Notes: generated by a model not told the origin, from the sequence alone. 64,000 nucleotides of DNA from Flammula alnicola (GCA_015499995.1 JADNRV010000144.1:1-64000); one strand, 5' to 3'; positions 1 through 11,858 are shown, counted from the stretch's first letter. A program made the numbers and translations.

Positions 1-1610
1 CCGTGGGACCCGGGACATTTTGCTGATGTTGCCGCAAAAGAAGCTACTTCCAACGGGCAGGGGGATGAAAATTCGAATTTTCTTTATAAACACGTAGCGG
101 TGACAAATGTCCTTCCTTCCATACTATCGGAAACCCAGGTCGAATCGGGTCAAAAGATATTTACAAGTGCCAGGCTATTCTGAGTGAAATTGACATAATT
201 GTACGTAGAATGTTTATTTGATCAGCGGCGGTGGTGCTCGTGGTGGTGCTCGGGCGAGTGCTCGCGGCGCTCGTGGCGGTGCTCGGGTGAGTGCTCGCGC
301 CACTCGTGGTGCTCACGGCGCTCGTGGCGGGGGTAATCCTCATAGTCCTGTTCGGAGGCCGAGTGGAGTTGCTCCTTAACTTTTGAATGGACAAAGTAGG
401 CAAGTCAGTTATTTTGTATGAAGGCGACTCGGAAGAACGTGCCATGGTGTTTCGCTTTCTGGGAATCGACAAAGTCGAGCTTAAAATTAAGTCCGATGTT
501 AGTTAGGTTAATACAACGGAGAACAATGAATGCATACCCCCTTGGTCTCGGCTATGTGGTCAATGAAGGCGCCAGAAAGAGCCGCCCTACTCTCCGTCAG
601 AAATGGCCTCATAGTGAAATTTTTTCTTACTTACAAGATCTCGATGGCCTGCGCGTGTGAGGCGGGTTTCCCGTTCTTCTCGCAATGCTGCTGATATGCT
701 TTCATGGCCTAAAGGATGTGAATGTTACACGTAGTGCAATGGCAAGTGATTTTCGGCATTGCACACCTCATATGAAGCAGCAGCAGCGATCAGCTCGTGG
801 GATAACTGTGACTTGTGGTGAGGCTCGGCTTGCATAACCTGGACGGGTACACTTATCAGCGGCGAAGGATCGAAAGGGACTGACGTGCAATACTAATTAC
901 CTGCGCATAGGCTTGAGCTTCATGAGATTCGTCGTGGTACCACTGACTCATGGCTATAACGAGTATGTGTGCGGGTAGCCTAGTGGGTGTAGAGACCGAG
1001 AAGAGAGAACGAGGATCAGATAGTGCGTTGATCCCTTTTATATATCTGCAGCCCGCAGCTGACTACTGCTGGACGCGCGGTGGATAAAAATATCAGGGCG
1101 GTGCCGATGGGAGTGTTACAGCTATCTAAGTAGTGACCATCGTCAAGTGGAACTAAATAAAGGACGCGCGCAAAACTGTACATTCTCTCATTGACAAACT
1201 ACAGATCTGACGTTTGGCACCCTGAATCACTGCAGCTTCTCCGACGAATCTATGCAGGTAAGTGTAAGTAAATGCATGAGTTGGGTTGGAATCGAAGAGC
1301 GTCTACAATACACGGGTGGTGATAATAACTAACTAGTTCTGTGCGAGCGAGTAAATAAGTAAAAAGGATGGTAGATATGTATATATGTATCAATCAATCT
1401 GTACGTATGCGTTGCCTGTTATTACCGTCTACTCGCCACCAAGTTGGTTGGTACGCAAATGCACGGTCGAGTTGCCGTGGATCTAAAGCTTCCACCGAGA
1501 CCAAAAGCACCACAAGCACCGTAGGCATACGGTCGATCATACGCGCATGCAAGAAACGGACAAGACGTCGTCCGTCAAGCATCAACGGCAGCAAAACCCC
1601 AAACCACAAA
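1..1610. other. Gene-poor left edge
   Basis: I find no spliced reading frame here that resembles a protein. The stretch contains a GC-rich direct repeat at about 235-335, described separately. Bases 4-28 match, in inverted orientation, bases 12859-12883, near the left arm of the Plavaka element. The first bases of the window may therefore belong to a dispersed repeat copy that is cut by the window edge. Confidence 0.5.
235..335. repeat. GC-rich direct repeat, about 33-base period
   Basis: Roughly three imperfect tandem copies of a unit rich in GCTCGTGG and GAGTGCTCGCG. The period of about 33 bases keeps a frame open on the minus strand, which would encode a Ser/Thr/Ala-rich 11-residue repeat. 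Low complexity alone explains that open frame, so I do not call a gene. Confidence 0.6.
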
Positions 1611-4600
1611 TCAAGACTCCACCCTCTCCCCCCACCTTCTCACCACCTCCTCCCCTTTAAACACCTCCTCCAGCACCTCGCTCACGTTCTCCACATACAC
1701 GAACCTAATCCCGGTCTTCACGCTGTCGGGCACGTTCTCCTCAATGTCCGCGCGGTTGGCCGCGGGCGCGATGATGGTCTTGATACCCGCGCGGTGGGCG
1801 GCGAGGATCTTCTCTTTGAGACCGCCAACAGGGAGGACTTGGCCGACGAGCGAGATCTCGCCTGTCATTGCTGTTCGGTTGCAGGTTCGTGAGAATACGT
1901 TAACGAGAATAGAAAGGAAAAGAAGAAACAGTGAAAAGACGAACCGATATCAGGATCGATCCGCGTCCTCGTGAACAAACTAACAAACGCCGCGAGAATC
2001 GCCGTGCCCGCGCTCGGGCCCTCCTTCCCGATACTCCCCTCCGGCATGTGCACATGCACGTCCCGATCCGTCAGGAACTGCTCGTCGGCGGACTTCGTTA
2101 TCCCAAGCTCAAACGCATGCGCGCGCACCCACGACAGCCCGATCTGGGCGCTCTCTCGGATGACCTCGCCGAGTTTGCCGGTTAGCTGCAGGGCGCCTTT
2201 GCCTGGCATGCTCTGCCATGAATGATCACCCGTAATTAATTCACATACGATGGAAAGCGAGGAGAGGAAAAAACACGCACCATAGCCTCGACAGGCATAA
2301 CCGCCCCGCTCCCATTGCCCAAATACCCCAATCCGGTGCTGACCCCAGGCGGCGGCGCGTGCGTGTACATCCGATCCTTCTGGTATATCGGCGGCCCGAC
2401 GTAGTCTTTCAGGTTGTCGGGCGTGATGCGGACGTGCACGGATGAGGGGATGTGCATGGGCTGCCGGTCGGCGGTGGTGATGGGCTTGCGGTCGTGGTGC
2501 TCGTGCAACTGTTCAGCTGAGGTTGGAGTGGAGGATTGGGTGGAGGTGTTGGAGGTAGTTGAGGATGGGGAAGACTCGATGGGGTGCACGGTGGGGTCGT
2601 TCGGTGGTGGCTCTTGTGACTCGACGCTGTCGATGACAGGCGTAGGCGGGACTTGTGCTTTTTCTTGTCCTTCTTGGTCCGTCTCCGTCGCTGTCGCCGT
2701 CGCCGTCGAGGTGGCAGTTGCATCCGCGCCTGCAGCTGTAGCTGTAGCAGCAGCGACTGCAGGCTCAGGCAACGCACCCTCCCCAAGATCCTCAACGAGC
2801 TTCAGCGCCGCCTTCCTATAAATCTACCAAAAAAAAAACCATCATCAGCCTCCGCATTTTCCTTCCCATTTTCACCCATAACCCAAACGACCCAACAACA
2901 AGCATAAAAACACACCTTCTCGATATACTTCTTCAAATTCCTAACCCCGCTCTCCCTACAATAATACTTGATCAACACATCCACAGCGCCCTCGTCCAAA
3001 ACCACGTCCGCGCCGCCTAGCCCTGAGCCCTCCTTCGCCTGCGGACCCAGATAGCGTGAGGCGATGACGGCCTTTTCCTCAGAGACATAGCCCGAGACTT
3101 CGAGGACTTCCATGCGGTCGAGCAGAGGGGCGGGGATCGTGTCGAGGTTGTTGGCAGTGCATACGAAGAGGACGCGCGAGAGGTCGACGGGGACGTCCAT
3201 ACTAGCAACATCAGTCTATCAGTAATTTTCCTCATTCTCTCATTACATGAGTGACAGAAAGAAACACGACTCACTAGTGGTCCAAGAAACTGCTATTCTG
3301 CTCCGGGTCCAGCATCTCCAACAACGCACTCGCCGGATCTCCATTGATGCCTCGTCCGATCTTGTCCACCTCGTCGATCAAAACCAGCGGGTTCTCGGTC
3401 TCGACGCGCTTGAGGGCTTGGATGATCTTGCCTGGCAGGGCCCTGCGCACAGTGGTTGTGGTCAGTCAGCATTCCAACGGACACAGAGAAACGAGAAACA
3501 CCCAACGCACCCAACATATGTCCTCCGATGCCCCTTGATCTCCGCCACGTCCGTCAGCCCGCCCACACTAAACCTGAAAAACTGGCGCCCCAACGCCCGC
3601 GCGATGCTCTTTCCGATACTCGTCTTCCCCACCCCCGGCGGACCGACTAGACAGATGATTTTTCCTTGGACGGTGCCGCGCAGCTTGCCGACGGCGAGGA
3701 ACTCGAGGATGCGGGACTTGACGTCCGCGAGGCCGTAGTGGTCTTCGTCCAGGATCTGCGAGGCGTGCGGGATGGAGAAGTTTTCGGGGGTGTGCCGACC
3801 CCATGGAATCTGTGGATGTGAAGGAGGGTATTAGAAAGCGAGGAAAAGGGAAGACAAGAACGCAAACGCACCTGAGTCAACCAATCCAAATAATTCCGCG
3901 TCACATTCGCCTCGCTCGCCGCCGGTTCCAGTCCCTGCAACTTGTTAATCTCCTCCTCGAACACCTTCCTCACGCCCTCCGGCATCCGCAACCCCGCCGC
4001 GCGCTCCCTCAGCTTCTCGATCAACCGGTCCTTCCCATCGCTCTCCATCCCAAGCTCCTTCTTGATCCCTTTCAGCTGCTCCATCAGGTAGTATTCCCGC
4101 TGTCTTTTGGCGATTTTACTATCCACGTCCCTCGATAACTTGGACTGCAGCTGCGCATTGATCAATTCCTTCTTCAGCACCAACAACGCTTTCCTCAGCC
4201 GATCGTCCACCACCAGACTCTCCAGCACAGCTTGCAGCTCCCCCACCTCCCCCGTCGACACCGCAGCAGCAAAGTCCGCCAGCTTGTCCGGCTCGTCGAA
4301 CACATTTGCAGCCACCTGGTTAATCGAGAAGTTCGTGATCTGGTCTCGGAATAGCGGGTTCAGCTGCGCGATGTCCTTGAACACGGAGACGATCTCGGAC
4401 ATGAAGGCGCGGATGTATTGGTCGTCTTTGGCGTAGGGTTGGGTGTGCAGGTTCTCGACGTTGACGATCGAGATGTCGTGCGAGTGCAGGAACGCGGTTT
4501 GGACGGGGCCTGTAGGAATAGTTAGATTAGAAATTGAAATGAAAACAAACATACCTGGTGCAGTCGTTTCCGTGAGCTGTGGGGGCGGGGTAGGCGGGGG

Positions 4601-5452
4601 CGTAGGCGGCTCCACCGTCTGCGGCTCCTCCTGCTGCTCGACCTCTTCGATCTTTGCCCCTCCAGCCTTAACCAGTTCCGTAATCCTAATTCGCCTATGC
4701 GGATACAACACCGCCGTCAACCCTTCCTCCTTCTCCTCTCCTTCCCCTACACCTCCTGCACCTCGACCCCCAGTAGCAGCCGCAGCGAACACGCTCGTAA
4801 TCTGCGCGAACACGCCCACCGAGTGCACGGCGTTGACATCCGTAATGACGTCGCTGTCCGCGTTCTCGTCCTTGAGCAGGAACGCGCCCAGGTACGGCTG
4901 CCCGCGCTTCATCATCTCCTTGATAGCAGCGACGACCGCGGGATTTCGGATGACGACCGCCTTGTAGAACCCGGGGAAGAGGGGACGGCGCGCGATGGGC
5001 AGTGCGAGGACCTGCGGGTAGATCTCGGGCACGGACTGTCTCGCGATGGAGCCCGGAGTGGAGGGAGCGTTGGAGTGGGAATTGGCCGGGGGAGAGGATG
5101 AGGAAGGGGACGAGGGTGCAGAGGGATTGTCGTGTGTGGAGGAACTGTCAGAGGAGGATGTCGAAGGGACAGAGGAGGGCTCTGAGGAGGGCTGGGAGGG
5201 TGATTCCGGGTTGTCGACGGTGTCCTCTGGTTCGTGGTTCTTGTCACCCGGGTCCTGGCCATCCTTATTCGCAGATGGAGGAGCGTCTTGAGCGGCTTTT
5301 GCGTTGATCCATCGAGGGGCCTTGAGTGTGGTTGCATTGCGCACGAGGACAGCAGACGACACAGAAAACAGCCGTGGTTGCGGTGAGATGCGCGGATTCA
5401 GCCCAGGTCGCAGAGCCGGGACGGACCGGATGAGAGCAACGAGACGGCTCAT
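1611..5452 (-). CDS. Lon protease homologue, mitochondrial (PIM1-type)
   Basis: ATP-dependent serine protease of the mitochondrial matrix that degrades damaged proteins. Exons on the minus strand: 5452-4555, 4509-3872, 3809-3511, 3442-3275, 3201-2916, 2823-2281, 2212-1945 and 1870-1611. They join in phase to 1119 residues, normal for fungal Lon. The N-terminus is Arg/Ser-rich and lacks acidic residues, as in a mitochondrial targeting peptide, and a Ser/Pro-rich linker follows. The Lon substrate-binding domain precedes the AAA+ module, which has Walker [10 protein letters not shown] and Walker B VLIDEIDK. The protease domain has the catalytic Ser in EGPSAGTA and the catalytic Lys in [15 protein letters not shown] long Ala/Thr/Pro/Ser-rich, partly acidic insertion lies between the AAA+ and protease domains, as in fungal PIM1. 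The first intron (4510-4554, 45 bases) keeps frame if retained. I chose the ATG at 5452 because the targeting peptide starts there; an earlier in-frame ATG adds an unrelated extension. Confidence 0.95.
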
Positions 5453-6023
5453 GGTGGTGCAAATCACCAGAAGAGACGAGGACCGTCGCTGGTATGTAAC
5501 AGGAAGAGAAATACAAAATTGACAGTGCGTGCTGTCCAATGGATGACGCATCCCTTGCCCACATGACAAAGCGGGCTTCGGCCTGTTCGCATCCCGGCAT
5601 TCTCCTTGGTCGCGATATCTAATCATTCCATCAATCGACGCATACACATCCCTCTTGCACGTACTACTGCCTCGCTCTACCCTTCCAACACATCTCAATG
5701 GACCGTTTCCCTCTCGCACGTCCTACAGCTCCATTCAACACCGTCCCTTACCTGCATCTTCTCCGCACCAACATGACGTATTCACGTCATTTCGCAGCCT
5801 AGGGTCTACACACGAGGCGACACCTGCAAACGAGACGCGATAACCCAGCCAGAGTGCAGCGACGACCCGTCGAATACCCCCAGGTCAGTCCATTGTCATC
5901 TCCGCATCACTGCATCTCACTCACTGACCCTCTACTGCCCATCCCCTCCTTGTTTCAGACCCATCCCCTACCCATCTCTCGACACCGTCTCTGTATTGCC
6001 CGACACTGAAATCGGGACGCCAC
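5453..6023. other. Divergent intergenic region, Lon and hypothetical gene
   Basis: Lies between the minus-strand Lon gene and the plus-strand reading frame starting at 6024. It presumably holds both promoters. A GTCAGT donor near 5884 and a TTTCAG acceptor near 5959 could mark an intron in the 5' untranslated region of the plus-strand gene. No clear TATA box was seen. Confidence 0.4.
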
Positions 6024-6878
6024 ATGTCATCCGTCCCACTCTCCCCCTCAAACCACGATCTACCGCCATCGCTTCACACCACAGGTCGTGTACGGCCAAC
6101 ACTAAGCGAGATCGAACAGACGAGCGCACTGTCAGTGCCAGAAACAACGAGGACGGACACGACGACGACGTACCGTCCCCATAACACACCATCCCCTCGT
6201 CGATACGCCCTTATATGCCTTGAAAACGCCAACAGGTTAGTTATACACGTCTCCGCTCCGCTATACCCCACTTACCGACGATTCTTCATCAGCTAGAGCC
6301 ATGACGAGAGGCCGTCTTCGCCGCAACGAAACGGATGGCGCAGGGATCTGGCAAGGAGCATCGGAGCAGCTAACGAAGCCATCCGTCGCCGAGGAAGTCG
6401 GTAAGCCAATACCGCTATGTACATACGTATCCTGATGCAGATGCTTACATACCTTTTTCCTCCTTGCAGGCCCAACGACACACGGACAGCCTCCAACTTC
6501 AACGCATACCCTCGCCCTTGGACCCTCGCTCCGTCGAACGTTCCCAAACGCTGTCGCTCGTCGTCGCTGTCGGCGCCCACGCCAGCATTCTTACGGTCGC
6601 AGTCGCAGGCGAGTGCAGCGCAAGGAAGGAAGGCGTTGCCGCCAAAGCCGCTGCAGACAAAGTGAGTATTTCGTTCGTATATGCGTTCGTAGGTGCATGC
6701 GTACTTACTGCTAGTGCTTTGTACAATCTACTTAGGCGGCAAGTGGACGACAAGGCCTATCAGCAGTGCACGGCGCGGCAACGCTTCGTTTGGGAGGTTC
6801 TGGAGGTATATGGACGAGCGGTTGGTGATGGCTGGCAAGGTTCGGGGTGGATTTGACGAGTCCATGGGGCTGCGATGA
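6024..6878 (+). CDS. Hypothetical Arg-rich protein, four exons
   Basis: I do not recognise this protein. Exons 6024-6235, 6297-6400, 6470-6661 and 6736-6878 join in frame through introns of 61, 69 and 74 bases with good splice sites (GTTAGT, GTAAGC and GTGAGT donors). They encode about 216 residues. The first part is rich in Ser, Thr and Pro. The third exon is very rich in Arg. The C-terminus is more ordinary, with SFGRFWRYMDERLVMAGK. Four phase-consistent exons of this genome's usual intron size argue for a transcribed gene. Against it, the composition is unusual and other frames are also open across the third exon, so the frame or even the coding status could be wrong. It runs head-to-head with the Lon gene. 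Confidence 0.4.
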
Positions 6879-7157
6879 CGATGACGAGAGGGGGCGAGTT
6901 AGCATGCAGTGCGTACCGTATTTCGGTCGTGGACAGTCGCCTTTTAACATCTATATTAGCCTATCGTCTGAACCAACACCCCCGCTCGCCGACTGCGAGA
7001 TGCTGCTGGAAGGGCGAGCATTGCGGCACAGCGCGTTCCCTGCCTTCAACACGTCGCGGGCTTGGCTTGAACTCTCGCCAACGATCGACGCCCTTTTCCT
7101 CTGGCGGCACGGCAGAGACTCGGCGGGTGATTCATGGGCTTGGGTGTGGTGATAGGG

Positions 7158-7602
7158 ATGCGGAGCGGCAAGAGGTGGCTGCGAAAAGCCGTCGATGCAC
7201 TGTGCATGGATAACGTGAGTGTTCCGTTGTTCAATACGTCGCGATCGGGTTGGAGATGCTTGCTTACCGTCTCCTTCTCTCTCCGCAGCGTTTGTTCGAA
7301 ATGCATGCTGTCTGTGATCTAGATAGACACGGCCGTCGTCAGCGATGTTCGAGAGGGACAGAGGGGTTGCGGATGGCTTACCTGGCCTCGCTGGGTGCGT
7401 GATTACTTCGTCGCTACCGCCCTGCTGTCTTAACCCACTGCATCCCACAGCAATCCGGATGCGCCGCTCGCTGTCGAGAGCCTGGTTCGTCAGCATGCGA
7501 GGACGTAGCCAGAGGGGCAACGTACATGCGCCGAGCATGTCTGTTCTCTGGTGTCGATCGAGGCTGGGCAGTGCGGTTTCGTGCGTCGAAATCTGGGGAT
7601 AG
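7158..7602 (+). CDS. Hypothetical short protein, three exons
   Basis: No family is recognised. Exons 7158-7214, 7289-7394 and 7451-7602 join in phase through introns of 74 and 56 bases (GTGAGT...CCGCAG and GTGCGT...CCACAG) to give about 104 residues, rich in Arg and Ser. It follows the hypothetical gene ending at 6878. Further intron-like signals continue downstream (GTAAGT near 7625, acceptors near 7658 and 7694). The whole 6.0-7.8 kb stretch may be one spliced transcript, coding or not. A long open frame on the opposite strand here has no supporting features. Confidence 0.3.
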
Positions 7603-8499
7603 AAGCGGGTCAGCACGAAGCGAGACGGTAAGTACGAGCATAGTTCGTACCTTTTCAGTGGCATGGTGTGCTGATAAGCTGCTGTATTCTCTAGACACGG
7701 TCGAGTCGGCGGGGGTGTCAGAGGAAGGTGGGCAGCGACGATTGAATATTGAATCCCAATCCTAACGTCGCTATCACAAAATCTTCAGTATAGAGTACTG
7801 GATGAACTGCGTGGCGACATAACACGAGCGCTGTCATGTAAGTACGAATTTTTTTGTCCATGGGGTATGTCTGGAACGGATGTCTGGAACTCCAGAGCTG
7901 TACATATGGCTTACCAATGAATGCTTTATTTCAAAATTCAATGATCCGCTGCCGAGGATGTTGAATTTGATCAAGAGCCTTGAACTTGAAGAGGAGGATA
8001 ATTTCAAGAAATCCAAGGTTGAGCTGGTTGTCGAACCTGTTCTCGGAAAAGACCATCGTATGAAGACAGCGCGCAAGCTGTATGGAGGGGCTAATACATG
8101 GAGCATGGACTAGCACATGCAGAGGTTTTTTTTTCCACATTTTTGAGACAGTTGCAAGCTTGTTCAGTTCATTGAGAAGACCCTTTGTGATGCGTGACGT
8201 GAATAATCGGTCGAAATAGTACAGTACAATCAACCTTGCCTGGAACGCTATACCGCACTGTGCTGCCTCGACGCCTTTCCGAGCATCTACATCCGAGAGC
8301 AGTCAGATTGGACTGCTTCAATTTGGGGGACATTTTATTCCTTATATCACACCCAAATCACACCACTGGAAGTGCATCGTAGAAGATAAGCGAAATTCAG
8401 GCGACCGCACATTATCGAGTACGTGCTTTGCTTCCTTTTCAGCATAGATGTAATGCTCAACAGGTGTCTTCAATTTCTTCCTTCATTGATAAACAGGGC
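7603..8499. other. Intergenic, with a MITE-end fragment and a possible gene remnant
   Basis: An 80-residue-scale open stretch at about 7880-8113 (+) has a protein-like composition (segment LIKSLELEEEDNFKKSKVEL) but no start context or neighbours that identify it; it may be a gene remnant. Bases 8236-8320 resemble one end of the MITE-like family described at 47904-48146. The region just before 8500 should hold the promoter of the F-box gene. Confidence 0.4.
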
Positions 8500-10219
8500 A
8501 TGATTTATTCTTCCCTTTCCTCGCGAGTTGGAACCAACTATGTCCCCACCGATGAAGAGATCGCTCAGATCGGAGAATTACTTTCCGGACCCGCGCTCAA
8601 ATTGGCCAATCTGAAGGCGGCGATGGAGCGGAATAAAGCCGAATACAGAGAGCTCTTCAGCCAACATGAAGAACTGACACGCGAAATCGAGGAATACCGT
8701 GCGTTGATTTCACCGGTGCGACGGCTCCCAATCGATATCCTCCAAGAAATATTTTGCCACTGCCTTCCGACGGAACACAATGCACTCATGAGCCACCACG
8801 ACGCTCCGGTGCTCCTCGCCCGAATCTGCAGCAGCTGGCGAAGCATCGCTCTTTCAACGCCAGAACTTTGGTCATCTATCCATATCCCAGTCCCCCCTTT
8901 CTCCCGCTCCCGATTCTTCTATCGAAATTATGATGAAGAGGCTTATAAGACGGACACCATCAATTTAGTTGCGAAGCGGAGTGCAGCCGCTCGAGAATGG
9001 CTTGCTCGTTCCTGCGCATGTCCCCTCAGCATCTCCTTGCATGACGCTGATGCGTCTGGTGGCAATAAGACTCACTGTGATGCTCTTCTCGCTCCCTTCA
9101 TGCCATTCTCGTCTAGATGGAAATCGTTGAGCTTGATGACTTCTGCTATCAATCTTAAACCCGTCGCAAATCTTGCCGCGGCCGATGTGCCTTTGCTAGA
9201 GTCCTTGACGCTCACCATCATCAATACCACTCCACCAATGCATTGGCTTCCGGACTCATCACCCAATGTCATTACCTGCTTGAAGAGTGGAGTAATTCGG
9301 GCACCACATCTGCGGCAGGTTTCTTTCATCCGGATATTCGAAGAGTTTGCAACTTTCCCTCTTAACTGGGCGAAGTTGACTAAGCTCTCGCTGGGGGGAA
9401 ACTTCGAGAGGTCTCGCAGAGAATATGACAATATACAAGATCGCCCCACTCCTTGTCATGTGCAAGCAACTCGTAGAAGTTCGGCTGGAGATTTCGCATA
9501 TGCTAGGACAGGACGCGGGCACCCTTCTCATATCCTCGATATCGCTACCACATCTTTTGACATTGTCAATGCATGATTGTGGAGTCGGTGTATCTTGGTT
9601 CTTTGACCTGCTTCAAGTTCCTCTCCTCGAACATTTTGAATACCATACCGAGGCTTCTGCGGGACCAATGGCCGGGGTGCTTGGGTTGCTCAGCCGAACT
9701 GGAGACACATTACGCAGCATCGTTACCGACTTTCAAATTTTTACCAAGTCAGAGTTTACAGAGGCCCTCCAGCATTGCCACAGCCTGGTTTCGCTTTCAA
9801 ATAACTATGCGCACCCAGTAGACATGGCTTCCCAACACGACCTTGTTCAATGTTTCGATGACGAATTCCTCGAGCTCTTGAATACAACGAATGGGGATTA
9901 CATTCTTCGGGAACTGGAGGTGCTAGAATGCTTTTCTCCAGCAGGTTTTTCCGACGCCGCCTTGTTGGCCTTCATCAAGTCAAGGTCGAGGAAGGGAGGC
10001 TTGTTTCTGACGCATGCGAAACTCAAGCGAGTGTCTGCCTCTTTTAATCGACAGCAGGATTTGCCACTCAAAGAAGAACTCGAACCACTCATACAAGATG
10101 GCCTCCAAGTTCAATTATCATATGCTCCTCCTCCACCTAGAGGTCCCTTTTCGGCTTCGGATGGCATCCACGCTCCCGCTGCATTTCCGTCCCACCACCA
10201 GTCGGAATTTTTATTCTAA
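8500..10219 (+). pseudogene. F-box protein gene with a +1 frameshift
   Basis: F-box proteins are substrate receptors of SCF ubiquitin ligases. The first frame starts at 8500 and encodes a coiled-coil-like N-terminus, then the F-box (RRLPIDILQEIFCHCLPTEH), then leucine-rich, LRR-like sequence. Near 9415-9430 the homology to the paralogue at 27321-28964 jumps to the next frame, which continues as normal leucine-rich sequence to the stop at 10219. The old frame runs on as unrelated sequence to 9576. No intron of plausible length fits: the only GT...AG at the spot spans 9 bases. I therefore read a one-base insertion or two-base deletion, or an assembly error. Without it the protein would be about 573 residues, like its paralogues. 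Otherwise the sequence shows no other breaks, so the event is recent. Confidence 0.8.
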
Positions 10220-10439
10220 CAATTCATCCGTACCGCATATATTAGGCAAGCCACACACAATATTGCGCGACAATACTTTGATATAATTCTCGATGCTGTA
10301 GAGCCGTTTCAATCCTTTACACGTGTAAATATCTGCCTGGTTGTGCATCGATAGCGAAATTTTCGAAATCTAATTTGATCACCTATTACTACACAACCAT
10401 AAGCGTGTCGACGGGTTGCTATCATGTGAGAGGTTGATC

Positions 10440-11000
10440 CAAGAAAGATAATAGCTTACTATTCGAGCCGAAACTGAAAGTCTTGAACGCGTCTTTCGCT
10501 GGTGGTACTACATACTCCGTAGGACTGTCCACCTTGCTCTTAACCTGCTTCGTGACAATCAATCGCAATTGCTCCGCCTAAAGATTGACCGTAGATAATC
10601 TAGGTAAAACATCAGAAGTTGCATATGTATGATGTGTTTGAACCTACCACCGGTTTTGTGGACAACGACGGTTTCTTTAGCACGTAGTCGAGTGCCGTCT
10701 GAGCATCAATACAGTGCCGTCTGAGCATCAATACAAAGACCTGTGAAAATACACTACTCAGCACCTTCACTGTGACCATATGTATCGTCCATTTCAGTGG
10801 GATAACCATGTACGCAGTTGACGTACCCCCGATATTCGAGCGTAAACATATTTTTGGATAGCTTCTTGACAGCCCAGAGAATGGTTTACCGCCCATAGTG
10901 CTGGGTATGTTATCTGCCCGGCAAAACCCGAAATGTCGTTTCTCGAGTGTTGTTGTCGACCTCCTGAACACAAATCCGCACTGTATACCATGGACCTGGC
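10440..11000 (-). pseudogene. Relic of a Bem46-type alpha/beta hydrolase gene
   Basis: Minus-strand fragments match the Bem46/ABHD13 family in the right order: NMFTLEYRG near 10835, YGHSEG near 10765, IDAQTALDYVLKK near 10695, and the nucleophile elbow IYGQSLGGAIAID near 10590. The fragments lie in different frames, with stop codons between them. Introns still appear between blocks: one ends in TTTTCACAG and one runs GTAGGT...ACCTAG. A 22-base segment of the IDAQTAL block is duplicated in tandem (10691-10734), which breaks the frame. The family is normally a membrane-anchored serine hydrolase of about 300 residues. Here the N-terminal anchor and the C-terminal His region were not found. It is a decayed copy, not a working gene. 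Confidence 0.7.
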
Positions 11001-11740
11001 AGGAGCATAGCTATGCATGTTTTAAGAAAATTTGTCTCTTTAGAATTTCTTTAACTGCTCTTGAAATGGTGTAATAATTGAGAATGTTATCTGCCACAAC
11101 CAAATTTGTCTCTCAGAGTGTCTCAAACGACTATTTGTCAATTTATGCACCCAAATCTTATCCTTGAGCCTTAAGATTTCGCATGAGTGTAGCTTAGAAT
11201 GTAAATAAAATAGTTGTCTCTTCAAATTTTTTTAATTTTCACCTTAAGCTGCGGAAGACGGTGCGATGTTATCTGCCACGGCCAATGTTATCTGCCATCC
11301 CCTCCTCAAGAGCCCTTTTCTGTCCAGTTTCAGCAGATGGTCCACAGGGTTTTTGTGTTCAAAAGGTTTAGATATACACATAGAATACTTGTAATTAATT
11401 GCAGGTCCGTAGGTAAATTAATAAAGGTGGTAGCTCAAATTATGTCTCCTACCCGCCCAGAAACAGTAAATTCTCGAGCTTGATGCGTGCAAAGCGCGCC
11501 GGGAAAAAAACCCAAAAAGCTGAAAAATTGACAGGATCGCGGAATCAAGCTAGGATATCTATTGGCGAAAAAAATCACTCCATTTCTGTGAAATCTCTCT
11601 TTTTCTCTCTCTTTTCCTTCCTTTTTCCTTCTTTTTCCTCTTTCAGATACCCAGTAGTATGGTGGGAGAACCCAGAGAATATCACCGTTCATTGCATCGC
11701 CGAAATGTCACAGTTGTCATGGTGATTTTGGCGGTGTGCC
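11000..11740. other. Non-coding stretch between Bem46 relic and transposon arm
   Basis: AT-rich sequence without a recognisable gene. It carries three of four copies of the 11-base word TGTTATCTGCC (11095, 11267 and 11286; the first is at 10908). Two similar blocks, near 11028-11050 and 11210-11238, suggest an old local duplication. Confidence 0.4.
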
Positions 11741-11767
11741 GAAACCTCTTGGTGGAATAGGTTCGTG

Positions 11768-11852
11768 CCAAGCCCCTTGTCGGCAGTGCTTCGGCAGGTG
11801 TTTGTTTGTTTGTATATATATTGCGGAACGCAATCCTGACAAGGGGCTTGCT
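11768..11852. repeat. Inverted repeat within the left transposon arm
   Basis: A 13-base perfect inverted repeat, CAAGCCCCTTGTC against GACAAGGGGCTTG, separated by about 60 bases. A shorter, diverged version (GCAAGCCC with GGGCTTGC) is present in the right arm at 20724-20775. Both arms therefore share a fold-back structure. Confidence 0.7.
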
Positions 11853-11858
11853 TCAGAG

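Noticed and set aside
161..472. Ser/Thr-rich open frame on the minus strand
   Set aside because: Explained by the 33-base GC-rich repeat; no gene-like sequence around it.
6951..7664. 237-codon open frame on the minus strand
   Set aside because: It is antisense to phase-consistent plus-strand exons and lacks any recognisable feature.
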